Shown: positions 8,050-16,760 of the stretch, piece by piece
How the letters are laid out: the number at the start of each line of letters is the position of its first letter
Numbering within the stretch: the stretch's first letter is position 1
Assembly (NCBI GenBank): GCA_001465015.1
Contig: LNEO01000207.1
Span: forward strand, 1 to 41,683
From: Deltaproteobacteria bacterium Ga0077539
GTDB lineage: Bacteria > Myxococcota_A > Polyangia > Polyangiales > Ga0077539
Length of the DNA stretch: 41,683 nucleotides
Reading direction: 5' to 3'
The notes under the pieces: model-generated
Seen by the model: the letters and a program-made list of their open reading frames with translations, nothing else
Told to the model about the DNA's origin: nothing
Databases searched by the model: none
Made by a program: the position numbers and the translations under genes

Positions 8050-9627
8050 CTGCTCGCCGGGCGCTTTCGCCTCGATTCGATCCTGGGCCGCGGCGGTATG
8101 GGCGTCGTCTTCAAGGGCGAAGACACGAGGACAGGGCAAACCGTCGCGATCAAGCTGCTCAATTACGAGTATGCCGAGCGTCCCGAGGTCGTCTCGCGCT
8201 TCATCCGCGAGGCCAACACCATGAGCGCCCTGGCCCACCCGAACATCGTTGGTGTGCTCGGATGTGGGCAAGATCAAGACGGGACGGTGTACCTCGCACT
8301 CGAGTATCTCGACGGGCAGTCGCTGGGCGACAGGCTGGTCGAGCTCGGCGTGCTCGGCGTGATCGAGGCTGCGGACATCCTCTTGCCCGTGATGGACGCG
8401 CTGTCTTTCGCGCACTCGAGCGGCATCGTTCACCGCGACCTCAAGCCGGACAACATCTTCATCACGCGGCCAGCAGAGGGAACAGTTGCCCCGAAGCTCC
8501 TCGACTTCGGCATCGCCAAGACGCTCGACAAGGACTCGACGGCGCTCACGCAGACCGGGTTCGTGCTCGGGACGCCCGAGTACATGTCCCCCGAGCAAGC
8601 GCACGGCACCACCATCGGTGTCGGCGCGGACATCTATTCGATGGGCGTCGTGTTCTACGAGTGCCTGTCGGGGGCGCTTCCGACCGGTGATCTCGAAGGC
8701 ACCGCGATTCTCGTGGCGACCGCGACGGGCAGGATCACGCCGCTCAGCGACCGAGCTCCATGGCTGCCGAAGTCGGTCACCGACGTCGTGTCCAAGGCGC
8801 TCAAGGTGAACGCGAGCGAGCGATTTCAGGACATGGCGGCGTTCGCGTCGGCGATGGCGCACGCCTGCGGAATCGTCCGAAAGAGCGGCGAGATCCGGCC
8901 TCCCTCGGGCACCCAGGTCCGTCGCAAGACGCAGATGGGCTTGCGCGACCCAGCGCTGAAGGCCTCGTCGCCGTCGCTCGTTCAGTTTCACCAGTCCAAC
9001 GCGTACCAGCTCGGTCCCATCGCGCCCGCGACGGGTGAGCCGGTCGCAGCAAACACGCGCGGGACTGAAAAGCGACTGACCCCTCTCGCGTGGGTCGGCG
9101 CAGCGCTGGCGCTGCTCGCGGTCGGCGCGGGCGGCGCGGTCGCGCTCAAAGGCGGAGGCTCGGACGCTTCGCAGACGGACGGCAGATCGACGGTCTTGCC
9201 CGTCGTCGCGGACTCGGGCTCGAGCGCGACGCTCGCGCAGAACGTCGAGGCTGACAGCGGTGTTGTTGCGCAGGACAACAGCGCAGAGGCCGACGCGAGC
9301 GCGGAGCCATCGACGGTCGCCCGACGCAACGGCGGTTCGAATTCCAACGCGGGCTCCTCGCCGCGCGGCAACAACGTTGGTCGTGATCCAACCGCTGGCG
9401 CGACGGTCGCGGCTGCCAATCAAGGCAACGGCAACAGCAACGCCGCAACGGGATCCGCCGCGACTCCGCCCACACCGAACACCAACACCCCCGCGGCGAC
9501 GCCGACCGGCTCGAGGCCCACGGGTTCGTCGGGCAGCGGCAACGCTGGGACGGGATCCGCGACGAGCGCGACAACCCGCGCAAACAACACAGGGGCCGCG
9601 CCGCCCGTTCTCGGCGAGTACGAGTGA
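8050..9627 (+). CDS. Membrane-anchored Ser/Thr protein kinase (PknB/Hanks type); start codon uncertain
   Basis: All kinase hallmarks are present: glycine loop LGRGGMGVVFKG (residues 12-23), catalytic Lys35 in VAIK, HRDLKPDN with Asp130, DFG with Asp152, and GTPEYMSPEQ in the activation segment. A membrane helix lies at about residues 343-365. It is followed by about 155 residues of Ser/Thr/Asn/Gly/Ala-rich extracytoplasmic tail without a sensor fold. The start is a problem. The glycine loop precedes the first ATG (8098), while a TGA at 8044-8046 closes the frame upstream, leaving only CTG (8050 or 8083). I use CTG 8050. Removing one C from the CCC at 8048-8050 would join the frame to a TTG at 8043, so a sequence error is equally possible. 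The gene ends in a TGATG overlap with the next one. Confidence 0.9.
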   Translation: MLAGRFRLDSILGRGGMGVVFKGEDTRTGQTVAIKLLNYEYAERPEVVSRFIREANTMSALAHPNIVGVLGCGQDQDGTVYLALEYLDGQSLGDRLVELGVLGVIEAADILLPVMDALSFAHSSGIVHRDLKPDNIFITRPAEGTVAPKLLDFGIAKTLDKDSTALTQTGFVLGTPEYMSPEQAHGTTIGVGADIYSMGVVFYECLSGALPTGDLEGTAILVATATGRITPLSDRAPWLPKSVTDVVSKALKVNASERFQDMAAFASAMAHACGIVRKSGEIRPPSGTQVRRKTQMGLRDPALKASSPSLVQFHQSNAYQLGPIAPATGEPVAANTRGTEKRLTPLAWVGAALALLAVGAGGAVALKGGGSDASQTDGRSTVLPVVADSGSSATLAQNVEADSGVVAQDNSAEADASAEPSTVARRNGGSNSNAGSSPRGNNVGRDPTAGATVAAANQGNGNSNAATGSAATPPTPNTNTPAATPTGSRPTGSSGSGNAGTGSATSATTRANNTGAAPPVLGEYE

Positions 9628-10595
9628 TGAACTTCAGAGCAGCGAGTGTGATCGGCGGGGCGTGCGCGCTCCTGGCGCGCGAAGGGCATGCCCAGAGCGC
9701 AGCCCCCGCGCAACAACCGACGGCGAACGCGACCAGCGCAGCGCCTGCGACGGGGGGCCCGGACGACGAGCGTCGAGCGGCGGCGCGGCAACGCTTCTTG
9801 CGTGGAGTCGAGCTGATTCGATCTGGCGTGTGGTCCGAAGCGCTCACCGAGCTCGAAGCAGCGCGCGACCTGCGCGCGACGCCGCCGGTGTACTTCAACC
9901 TCGCGCTCGCGCAGCGCGCGTTGGGGCGCTATCGGTCGTCGGTCACGTCGCTTCGCGCTTTTTTGCGCACGGTGGCGTCGACCGCAGACCCGGCGTTGGT
10001 CTCGCAGGCCGAGCAGCTCTTGCAAGACTCTTCGTCGGCGGTCTGTCGTCTCGAAGTGTCGGTCGAGCCGATCGTCGCTCGGGTTCGGGTCGACGGCGAG
10101 CCGGTCGAGCTCGGCGCGGGACCGATCGAGCTCGACCCTGGTGAGCACACGGTGTCGGCGAGCGCTGACGGGTTCGCCAACGGAGAGCGAAGGGTTCGAC
10201 TGGCGCGCGGGAGCAGCTCGGTCGCGTCGCTCGTGTTGGTTCGGACCAACGAGCTCTCGTATTTGCGCGTCGAGAGCAACGTTCCCGAGTCGACCATTCG
10301 CGTCGACGGCCGCGAAGTCGGCCACGGAACGGTGGACGAAATCGTTCGCGCCGGCCGACACACGGTGGACGTGCTCGGCCCGCATCACCGCCCGTTTACC
10401 CGCGACATTCAGTCGTTTGTGGGTCAGCGACAGGTGATTCGCGCGAGCCTCGCCGACCGCAGGACCGTCTTCGACAGCCCGTGGTTTTGGGTTGTCACTG
10501 GAGTCGTCGTCGCAGCGGGCGTGACGACCGCGATCGTGTTGTGGCCTGCGCCGCCGCCGCTGCGCGGGTCGCTCGGCGACGCGACGGCGCCGTAG
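9627..10595 (+). CDS. Exported TPR/PEGA-domain protein
   Basis: The ATG at 9627 shares its A with the kinase stop (TGATG), so translation is probably coupled. The 322-residue product has a short hydrophobic N-terminus (ASVIGGACALLA). A tetratricopeptide-like region follows at 50-120 (RFLRGVELIRSGVWSEALTE, PVYFNLALAQRALGRY), then two PEGA-type beta repeats (VEPIVARVRVDGEPVELGAG and VESNVPESTIRVDGREVGHG). A C-terminal membrane helix (WFWVVTGVVVAAGVTTAIVLW) comes before a short tail. PEGA repeats bind surface structures or envelope polymers, and PEGA/TPR proteins commonly sit next to kinases in myxobacteria. It probably works with the kinase and the downstream lipoprotein and receptor. Confidence 0.85.
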   Translation: MNFRAASVIGGACALLAREGHAQSAAPAQQPTANATSAAPATGGPDDERRAAARQRFLRGVELIRSGVWSEALTELEAARDLRATPPVYFNLALAQRALGRYRSSVTSLRAFLRTVASTADPALVSQAEQLLQDSSSAVCRLEVSVEPIVARVRVDGEPVELGAGPIELDPGEHTVSASADGFANGERRVRLARGSSSVASLVLVRTNELSYLRVESNVPESTIRVDGREVGHGTVDEIVRAGRHTVDVLGPHHRPFTRDIQSFVGQRQVIRASLADRRTVFDSPWFWVVTGVVVAAGVTTAIVLWPAPPPLRGSLGDATAP

Positions 10596-10633
10596 CGCGT
10601 ACCCAAAGAGCTGGTGCTGGAGGAACTGACGTG

Positions 10634-13120
10634 ATGACGAAGCACCTCGACAGATTGGCGCTCTTTGCGTGCGTGTTGATCGCGGCGCTGCTCGGCTCGT
10701 GCAAGCCGCCGCCGCCGCAGATCATGCTGCGTATCGAGACGGACATCCCTCAGGGCGCAGGGCAGGTGCTCGAGGCGATCCAGATCGAGCTGATGAGCCC
10801 GCGATCGGGGATCAACTTTCATCGCAGCCAGGTCGTGATCGGCGCGCGCAGGTTGCCCGGTGATTTCGCGATCAATTGGGGCGGGCGCGACCCGATCCTC
10901 GACCTGCGAGTGACCGCACAGCAGCGGGACGCGGCGGATCGCGACGATGGATTTCGCGATTTGTTTACGGTCCGAGCGGTCGCGACGTTTCCGAAGAACG
11001 ACGCCGTCACGCTGTGGGTCTTTCTCGCGAATCGCTGCTTGATCGCAGAGAATCGTAACTGTCCCCAGGGCTTCACCTGCGGTCGGTCGGGGTGCGAACC
11101 CGAGACGCGGGGCGAGCTTCGCCCGACCCGCGAGGACGCCGGGCCCCCGGAGGTGTCGATCGTCTCGGCGCTCGACGCGTCGGTCGGGATGGACGCCACC
11201 CCCGAGGCGTCGCGCTGCCCTCCCGGCTTGATTGTGTGTGGCGGAAACTGCGTCGACCCTCGCTCGAACCCGAGCCACTGCGGCGGCTGCGGACAGGCGT
11301 GCACGGGCATGGCAGGGGTCGCGACGGCGAGCTGCTCTTTGGGCGTGTGTCGGATCGACCAGTGCGAGCGCGGGCTCGGCGACTGCGACGGTGAAGTGGT
11401 CAACGGCTGCGAGACGTCCCTCACGACGGCGACCAACTGCGGCGCGTGCCGCACCACGTGCAGAGCAGCGACCCCCGTCTGCGACGCGACCATGATGCGT
11501 GCGCAATGCGCGTCGGGGTGCGCCGCGGGTGTGACGCGCTGCGGGGATACGTGCGTCGACATGCAGTCGTCGCTTCAGCACTGCGGCGCGTGCAACAACA
11601 TGTGTCCGGATCGGCCGAATTTCACGCGGGTTTGCGCGGCTGGCGTCTGCGGAGGCACGTGCTCTGCGGGCTTCGCTGACTGCGATATGTCCAGCGCCAA
11701 CGGGTGCGAGGTCGACACGAGCTCGAGTGTGATTCACTGCGGGGGCTGCGGGATGGCGTGCGCTTCTCGGCCCAACACCGCCGTGAGCTGCGCTGGATCG
11801 ACCTGCGCGTACGCGTGCTTGCCGGGCTTTGGTGACTGCGACGGCAACGCGATGAACGGGTGCGAGACCAACACCAACAGCAGCCTCGGCAATTGTGGTG
11901 GCTGCGGGATGGCGTGCGCTCCCAGCGCCAATCAGAGCGCGTCCTGTTCGGCAGGCGTGTGCTCGCGCTCGTGTCTGCCGGGCTATCTCGACTGCGACAT
12001 GGCCGCGGCGAACGGCTGCGAGGCCTCGTCGAGCGCCTCCACGAGCTGCGGCGCCTGCGGCGTGCTGTGCAGCGGCGCGACGCCGAGCTGCAGCGCGGGA
12101 ACGTGCTCGAGCGGCTGCGCGGCCGGGCAGAGCAACTGCGGGATGGGCATGTGCGTCGACACGATGACGAGCACGATGAGCTGCGGGGCCTGCGGAAACA
12201 ACTGCCCCGCGGCGCCCAACGCGACGCCGACGTGCATGGTCGGCGCCTGTGGATTGGCGTGCTTCGCGGGCTACGGTAACTGCAACATGACCAACGCCGA
12301 CGGCTGCGAGGCGGACCTCATGTCGGACTTGATGCACTGCGGTCGCTGCGCCAACTCGTGTCCGTCGCGGGCAAACGCGACCGCGTCTTGCGCTCGCGGC
12401 GCTTGCAGCTTCGCGTGCTTCGGCGGGTTCGAAGACTGCAATCGACTCGCAGCGGACGGCTGCGAGGCTGACCTCGGGTCCTCGAATTCGCACTGCGGGA
12501 TGTGTGGGCGTCTGTGTCCGGAGATGGTCGCGAACGGCGTCTCTTCCTGCGTCTCGGGCGCGTGCGAGATCATCTGCAACTCGGGCTACGAAGACCTCGA
12601 CATGAACCCAGGAAACGGCTGCGAGGCGTTGACCTGTCCGGATCGCGGCAATCTCTGCACGTCCCCGCCGACGGATCCGTGCCGGATCTATTCGACGCAG
12701 TGTACTGCCCCCAACGTCGGAGACTGCCGTCCCAACGGGTCGAACTGGACGGATGGGCTGTTCTGTCTGGTGCCGGGGACGGGCGCGGGCGGGCAGTGCA
12801 TGACTGGGACGTGCGTTTCCTCGGGAGGCGACGGGGGGGTGGATGGCGGATGCCCCGACGCTGGTTCGTCCTGCGATCCACGCAACGAGTGCATGTTCGG
12901 CGTGGTGATGTGCGCAGGAGACGGCAGCCCGTCTTGCGTCGAGTCGACCCCGAGGCCAGTGGGGGCGATGTGCGTGCTGCCCGGCGGGCTCTCGGGCCTT
13001 TGTAACGGGATGGGCGCGTGCATCGATCCGCCGATGGACGGCGGGCTCGACGGATCGCTCGAAGACGGAGGCTCTTCGTTCGAGGACGGCGGTTCGGGCA
13101 GACGGGACAGCATCCGCTGA
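10634..13120 (+). CDS. Large Cys-rich repeat lipoprotein
   Basis: The ATG at 10634 follows GGAGG (10618-10622). The 828-residue protein has a lipoprotein signal ending LLGSC (lipid Cys23). Its first 150 residues form an immunoglobulin-like or jelly-roll domain. Residues about 195-670 hold tandem Cys-rich units: nine C-G-x-C modules such as HCGGCGQAC, NCGACRTTC and HCGMCGRLC, alternating with seven NGCE/DGCE modules such as DCDGEVVNGCE. The rest is Gly/Asp/Ser-rich with more Cys pairs. The Cys are probably paired as disulfides, giving an extended surface stalk. Such repeats are common in Polyangia and are often misnamed in databases. It lies between the PEGA protein and the TonB-dependent receptor, so it may be a surface-exposed partner of that receptor. 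Binding target unknown. Confidence 0.88.
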   Translation: MTKHLDRLALFACVLIAALLGSCKPPPPQIMLRIETDIPQGAGQVLEAIQIELMSPRSGINFHRSQVVIGARRLPGDFAINWGGRDPILDLRVTAQQRDAADRDDGFRDLFTVRAVATFPKNDAVTLWVFLANRCLIAENRNCPQGFTCGRSGCEPETRGELRPTREDAGPPEVSIVSALDASVGMDATPEASRCPPGLIVCGGNCVDPRSNPSHCGGCGQACTGMAGVATASCSLGVCRIDQCERGLGDCDGEVVNGCETSLTTATNCGACRTTCRAATPVCDATMMRAQCASGCAAGVTRCGDTCVDMQSSLQHCGACNNMCPDRPNFTRVCAAGVCGGTCSAGFADCDMSSANGCEVDTSSSVIHCGGCGMACASRPNTAVSCAGSTCAYACLPGFGDCDGNAMNGCETNTNSSLGNCGGCGMACAPSANQSASCSAGVCSRSCLPGYLDCDMAAANGCEASSSASTSCGACGVLCSGATPSCSAGTCSSGCAAGQSNCGMGMCVDTMTSTMSCGACGNNCPAAPNATPTCMVGACGLACFAGYGNCNMTNADGCEADLMSDLMHCGRCANSCPSRANATASCARGACSFACFGGFEDCNRLAADGCEADLGSSNSHCGMCGRLCPEMVANGVSSCVSGACEIICNSGYEDLDMNPGNGCEALTCPDRGNLCTSPPTDPCRIYSTQCTAPNVGDCRPNGSNWTDGLFCLVPGTGAGGQCMTGTCVSSGGDGGVDGGCPDAGSSCDPRNECMFGVVMCAGDGSPSCVESTPRPVGAMCVLPGGLSGLCNGMGACIDPPMDGGLDGSLEDGGSSFEDGGSGRRDSIR

Positions 13121-13122
13121 GC

Positions 13123-15555
13123 GTGAGGACTCCTCGGCAAGCGATCTTCGCGCTCGTGTTGCTCGGGAGCGCACCGGGGCGCGCGCAACAACGACCGCCC
13201 CGCGCGGCGACGCGAGTCCGAGCGTCGGACGAAGCCGTCCAAGCTCCGCGCGCGCTGCGGATCGGCGAGGTCGTGCTTCCGTCGTCGGCGACCGACAGCG
13301 CGGCGCCGCTCGCGGTGCTGATGGAGCTCGCGATCGACGAGTGGGGGCGCGTGAGCGCGGTGCGCTTGCTGACCTCGAGCGGCGCGCCGTCGGTCGACGA
13401 GCGTGTCCTGGCCGCGGCGCGCGATTTCGAGTTCGAGCCTGCGCGGCGCGCAGGACGAGCGATCGCGGCGACCGTTCGCTATCGATACGTGTGCGCGACG
13501 CCGGCGAGGCGAGCGTCGGACGAAGACGCGCCGCGCCCGACGCCGCAGCTCGCCGCGCCGAGGCCGAGCAGCGCGCCCGTGTCATCGTCCGTTGGCGCGA
13601 GCGCGGCGCGCGTGGCCGAGCGCGAGCAAGGCGCGACCGTCTACGGTCGCCTGGCGTCGAGAGAGATCTTTCGCCGCGAGGTGAGCGCCGACGAGGTGCG
13701 GCGCTTGCCTGGCGCGCGCGGAGACGCGCTGCTGGCGGTGCAGAACCTGCCGGGCGTCGCGCGATCGCAGTTCGGCCTCGGGCAGTTCGTCGTTCGCTCG
13801 GCGCCGCCCGAAGACTCGCTGGTGTTGCTCGAAGGGCACCCGATCGCGTTGCCGTTTCACTTGTACGGGCTCGCGAGCGCGATCGCCACGGACCTCATCG
13901 AGCGCATCGAGGTCGTCCCGGGAAACTTCAGCGCGCGCTTCGGCCGCGTCGCTGGCGGCGTGGTCAACGTGACGCTCCGCGCGCCTCCGCGAGATCGCGT
14001 GAGAGCCTCCGTCGATGTCGACGTGATCGACGCTGGGGCGTTCGTGTCCGTTCCCCTCGGAGAGCGGGCGTCGCTCGCGCTGGGCGCGCGGGGGAGCTTC
14101 ATTTCATTACTGGCACCACTATTCATAGCGCCCGACAGCGCCTCGTTTCGTCAGTGGCCGCGGTACTGGGACTGGCAGGTCGCGCTCGACTGGGACCCCA
14201 GCGAGCGCGACTCGATCCGCGTCGTCGGCTCGGGAACGGACGACGCGTTCGTCTCCGACCTCCGCGAGCCGGACCCGAACGACCCGATGTTGCGCGGCGA
14301 GGTGAGCACGCGGACGTCATTTCACGGAGTGCAGGCCCGGTGGCGCCATCGCCTCGGCCCGTCGGCGACGCACACGTTTTCGATCGCCGGCGCCTACCAA
14401 CTCCAAGACGTGCGGCTCGGGCCCGCGGTGCGCTATCGCTTCGAGGCGTTGAACCTCTCGTTGCGCGACGAGCTCGACCTTCGCGTGAGCGCGGCGGCGC
14501 GCGTGCTGGTGGGGCTCGACGTGCAGGGGCTTCTGTCCGACGACCAGGTGCGCGCTCCGCCCGTCGCGACCTCGGGCGTGAGCGACCCGATCTCGCCTGC
14601 GACGCTGGTCACGTATCGAGCGGTCCGCACCGCGGTCAACCCTGGGCTCTACGCGGAGCTCGAGCTCGCGCCGGCGCCCACGGTCAAGCTGCTGGCGGGC
14701 GTTCGGGCGGACTACCTGTCGTACGCGCAGCGCGCGACGGTCGACCCGCGCGCGTCCATGCGCTGGGCGGTCTCGCGTCGGGTCGCTGTGCGCGCGGGGC
14801 TCGGCGGCTACTCGAGCGCTCCGCGCGGGTACGCCACGTTGCCCGGCTTCGGAAACACCTCGCTCGCGCCCGAGCGCTGGGTGCACGCAGGCGTCGGCGT
14901 CGAGTGGGAGGCGATCGCCGGAGCGCTCGACCTCGACGTCGGCGCGTTTGCAAAGGGGGGCGCATCGGTGGTCGTTGCCAGCGATCGAATCGTCGAGCGA
15001 GACGGGGCGCGCGCGCCCGAGCGGTTCTCCAACGACGGGGTCGGTCGCGTCGTAGGCGCTGAGCTCTCGGCGCGGATGCGGCCGGGTCGCTTGCCGCTCT
15101 TCGTGCTGCTCTCGTACACCCTTCAGAGCGCCGAGCGCGCGGCGTGCGCCGGGTGCGCCTTCACCACGTACACCTGGGATCAGCCGCACAACCTCAGCGC
15201 GTCGGTCGGCGCGCTGCTGCCGCGCGGGTTCGAGCTGGGGGCGCGCCTTCGCGTGAGCTCGGGGCTGGTCGAGCCTCGCGTGACGGGCGCGATCTACGAC
15301 GCCGCGCGAGACACGTCGCTCACGCTGGTCGACCCGTCGCAGGTGGGGCGGCTGCCTCCCTTTGTTTCGCTCGACGTGCGCGGGGCGTGGCGCTTTCGCG
15401 CCGGTCCCATCCGCGGTCAGCTCGTGCTCGAGGTGCTCAACGCCACCAACTACGAGAACGTCGAGAGCCGGCTCTACAGCTTCGATCGAAGGGCGTCGCA
15501 GCCGGTGCTCGGACTGCCGATCCTTCCATCGATCGGCCTGTCGGCGAGCTACTGA
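13123..15555 (+). CDS. TonB-dependent outer-membrane receptor with an N-terminal TonB-C-like domain
   Basis: I start at the GTG at 13123, two bases after the preceding stop, which opens a signal peptide (IFALVLLGSAPGRAQ). The 810-residue product has three parts. Residues about 40-125 (LMELAIDEWGRVSAVRLLTS, VDERVLAAARDFEFEPARR) match a TonB C-terminal-like domain. The plug follows at about 180-300 (LPGARGDALLAVQNLPGVAR, IERIEVVPGNFSARFGR, AGGVVNVTLR). The rest is a barrel of alternating strands ending IGLSASY. TonB-dependent receptors take up large or scarce ligands such as siderophores or glycans, powered by TonB/ExbBD. The TonB-like domain fused to the receptor is less usual. The operon with a kinase and a Cys-rich lipoprotein suggests signal-linked uptake or surface assembly. 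Confidence 0.9.
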   Translation: MRTPRQAIFALVLLGSAPGRAQQRPPRAATRVRASDEAVQAPRALRIGEVVLPSSATDSAAPLAVLMELAIDEWGRVSAVRLLTSSGAPSVDERVLAAARDFEFEPARRAGRAIAATVRYRYVCATPARRASDEDAPRPTPQLAAPRPSSAPVSSSVGASAARVAEREQGATVYGRLASREIFRREVSADEVRRLPGARGDALLAVQNLPGVARSQFGLGQFVVRSAPPEDSLVLLEGHPIALPFHLYGLASAIATDLIERIEVVPGNFSARFGRVAGGVVNVTLRAPPRDRVRASVDVDVIDAGAFVSVPLGERASLALGARGSFISLLAPLFIAPDSASFRQWPRYWDWQVALDWDPSERDSIRVVGSGTDDAFVSDLREPDPNDPMLRGEVSTRTSFHGVQARWRHRLGPSATHTFSIAGAYQLQDVRLGPAVRYRFEALNLSLRDELDLRVSAAARVLVGLDVQGLLSDDQVRAPPVATSGVSDPISPATLVTYRAVRTAVNPGLYAELELAPAPTVKLLAGVRADYLSYAQRATVDPRASMRWAVSRRVAVRAGLGGYSSAPRGYATLPGFGNTSLAPERWVHAGVGVEWEAIAGALDLDVGAFAKGGASVVVASDRIVERDGARAPERFSNDGVGRVVGAELSARMRPGRLPLFVLLSYTLQSAERAACAGCAFTTYTWDQPHNLSASVGALLPRGFELGARLRVSSGLVEPRVTGAIYDAARDTSLTLVDPSQVGRLPPFVSLDVRGAWRFRAGPIRGQLVLEVLNATNYENVESRLYSFDRRASQPVLGLPILPSIGLSASY

Positions 15556-15560
15556 GCATC

Positions 15561-15575
15561 TCGAATTCGTGTGCG
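15561..15575. repeat. Copy 1 of a dispersed 15-bp sequence (TCGAATTYGTGTGCG)
   Basis: Exact TCGAATTCGTGTGCG in the 21-base gap between convergent genes. Related copies lie at 16526, 37025 and 39492. Confidence 0.5.
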
Positions 15576-15576
15576 C

Positions 15577-16752
15577 TCAAGGGATCGAGTGCAGGATGGT
15601 CCCGCCCTCGCCGACGACCCACGCGTCGTCGGGGCTCGCAGCCCACACGCCGTAGAGCGTCCGCGGCGTGACGTCCTCGACCGCCGTCCAGCTCGTGCCG
15701 TTCGAGCGCGCGATGGTGCCGCGCGTTCCGACGGCCCAGAGGTTGCTGCGGTCGAGCCCCCAGATCGAGCGCAAGAGATTACGTGTGCCTGCATTCATGG
15801 ACGACCAGCTCCCGCGCTCGTAGCGGTGAATCGTCCCTGCGTCGCCGGTCACCCAGAACTCGTCGACGCCCGAGGCCCACAGCCCGATCTCGAACGTCAC
15901 GACGGCGACAGGCAGCGTCGCCGCTGGGGCGATGAAGGACAGCCCGTTCCAACGAAGCATCGTGTCGTCGAGCGAGACGATCCAGAGGTCGTTGGGGGAG
16001 GTGCCGCCGATGTCGAGGTAGCGCGTGCGGGTGCCGCCGGTGCGAACGCTGTTCCACCGGGTGCCGTTCCATCGAAACAGGATGTCGTCGGAGTACTCGA
16101 CGCGGCCGCCGACGATCCACACGTCGGCGCTCGACGTGCCGAACACCGCCCTCGGCAGATATCGAACGGGCGGCGCCGGGACGCGGGCCCACGACCGGCC
16201 GTCGTAGTGCACGATCACCAAGGTCCCGAAGGTGTCGTATCCCGCAGCCCACACGTCGTTTGGGGCGATGCCCCACACCGAGCGAAAGCTGGTGTTCGAC
16301 GCGGGATTGGCGACCGGAGCCCAGACCGTGCCGGTCCAGCGCAGGATGGTCGATCGATCGCCGACGATCCAAACGTCTCGCGATCCGAAGCCCCACACCG
16401 AGCGCAGATCCGAGAGCGTCGGCGCGAGGACGCGCTGCCACGCGCCGACCGCGGCGTCCGACGTTGGTCCATCGGCGCTCGCGTCGCCGCTGTCCGCGGG
16501 CGCGCTCGCGTCTTCTTCGGGCGAGTCGAATTCGTGTGCGTCGTACGCGTCGACGGCGGCGTCCTCGTCGCGAGGCGGGGCGGCGTCCTCGTCGCGAGGC
16601 GGGGCGACGTCGTGCGCGGTCGTGCTGTCGCCGCGCTCTCGGACGAGCGCGACGTCGATCGTGCAGCGCGCGGCGCAAAGCGAAAGGACGATCGCCGCTC
16701 CGAGCGACGCGCTCGGGCGGTGAGCCTGCGTCGCTCGCCGAACGAAAACCAT
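15577..16752 (-). CDS. Lipoprotein-like beta-propeller protein with SVWG/DVWVVG repeats
   Basis: The 391-residue protein has a hydrophobic N-terminus ending near Cys30 (SLCAARC, an imperfect lipobox). An Asp/Ala/Glu-rich linker of about 75 residues follows, then repeated blades with the pattern S-W-G-x4-DVW-VG: SVWGFGSRDVWIVG, SVWGIAPNDVWAAG, AVFGTSSADVWIVG, DIGGTSPNDLWIVS, SIWGLDRSNLWAVG and GVWAASPDDAWVVG. These are typical of myxobacterial surface propellers that bind ligands or build surface layers. The linker holds a perfect 24-base tandem duplication and a copy of the dispersed 15-bp sequence. A TAGCGT box lies 5 bases before the ATG and there is no ribosome site. The gene is only 8 bases after the sigma-partner gene, so it may also belong to that operon. 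Confidence 0.85.
   Translation of the reverse strand: MVFVRRATQAHRPSASLGAAIVLSLCAARCTIDVALVRERGDSTTAHDVAPPRDEDAAPPRDEDAAVDAYDAHEFDSPEEDASAPADSGDASADGPTSDAAVGAWQRVLAPTLSDLRSVWGFGSRDVWIVGDRSTILRWTGTVWAPVANPASNTSFRSVWGIAPNDVWAAGYDTFGTLVIVHYDGRSWARVPAPPVRYLPRAVFGTSSADVWIVGGRVEYSDDILFRWNGTRWNSVRTGGTRTRYLDIGGTSPNDLWIVSLDDTMLRWNGLSFIAPAATLPVAVVTFEIGLWASGVDEFWVTGDAGTIHRYERGSWSSMNAGTRNLLRSIWGLDRSNLWAVGTRGTIARSNGTSWTAVEDVTPRTLYGVWAASPDDAWVVGEGGTILHSIP
16526..16540. repeat. Copy 2 of the dispersed 15-bp sequence
   Basis: Exact TCGAATTCGTGTGCG inside the disordered linker of the propeller lipoprotein, where it encodes AHEFD on the minus strand. Confidence 0.5.
16558..16605. repeat. Perfect 2 x 24-bp tandem duplication
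   Basis: Unit GGCGTCCTCGTCGCGAGG followed by CGGGGC, repeated without change. It adds a second PPRDEDAA unit to the linker of the propeller lipoprotein and looks like recent slippage. Confidence 0.85.
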
Positions 16753-16760
16753 GGAAGACG

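Noticed and set aside
10424..13585. 1053-codon minus-strand open frame
   Set aside because: It is antisense to the lipoprotein and receptor genes; composition is Arg/Ala/His-rich without domains.
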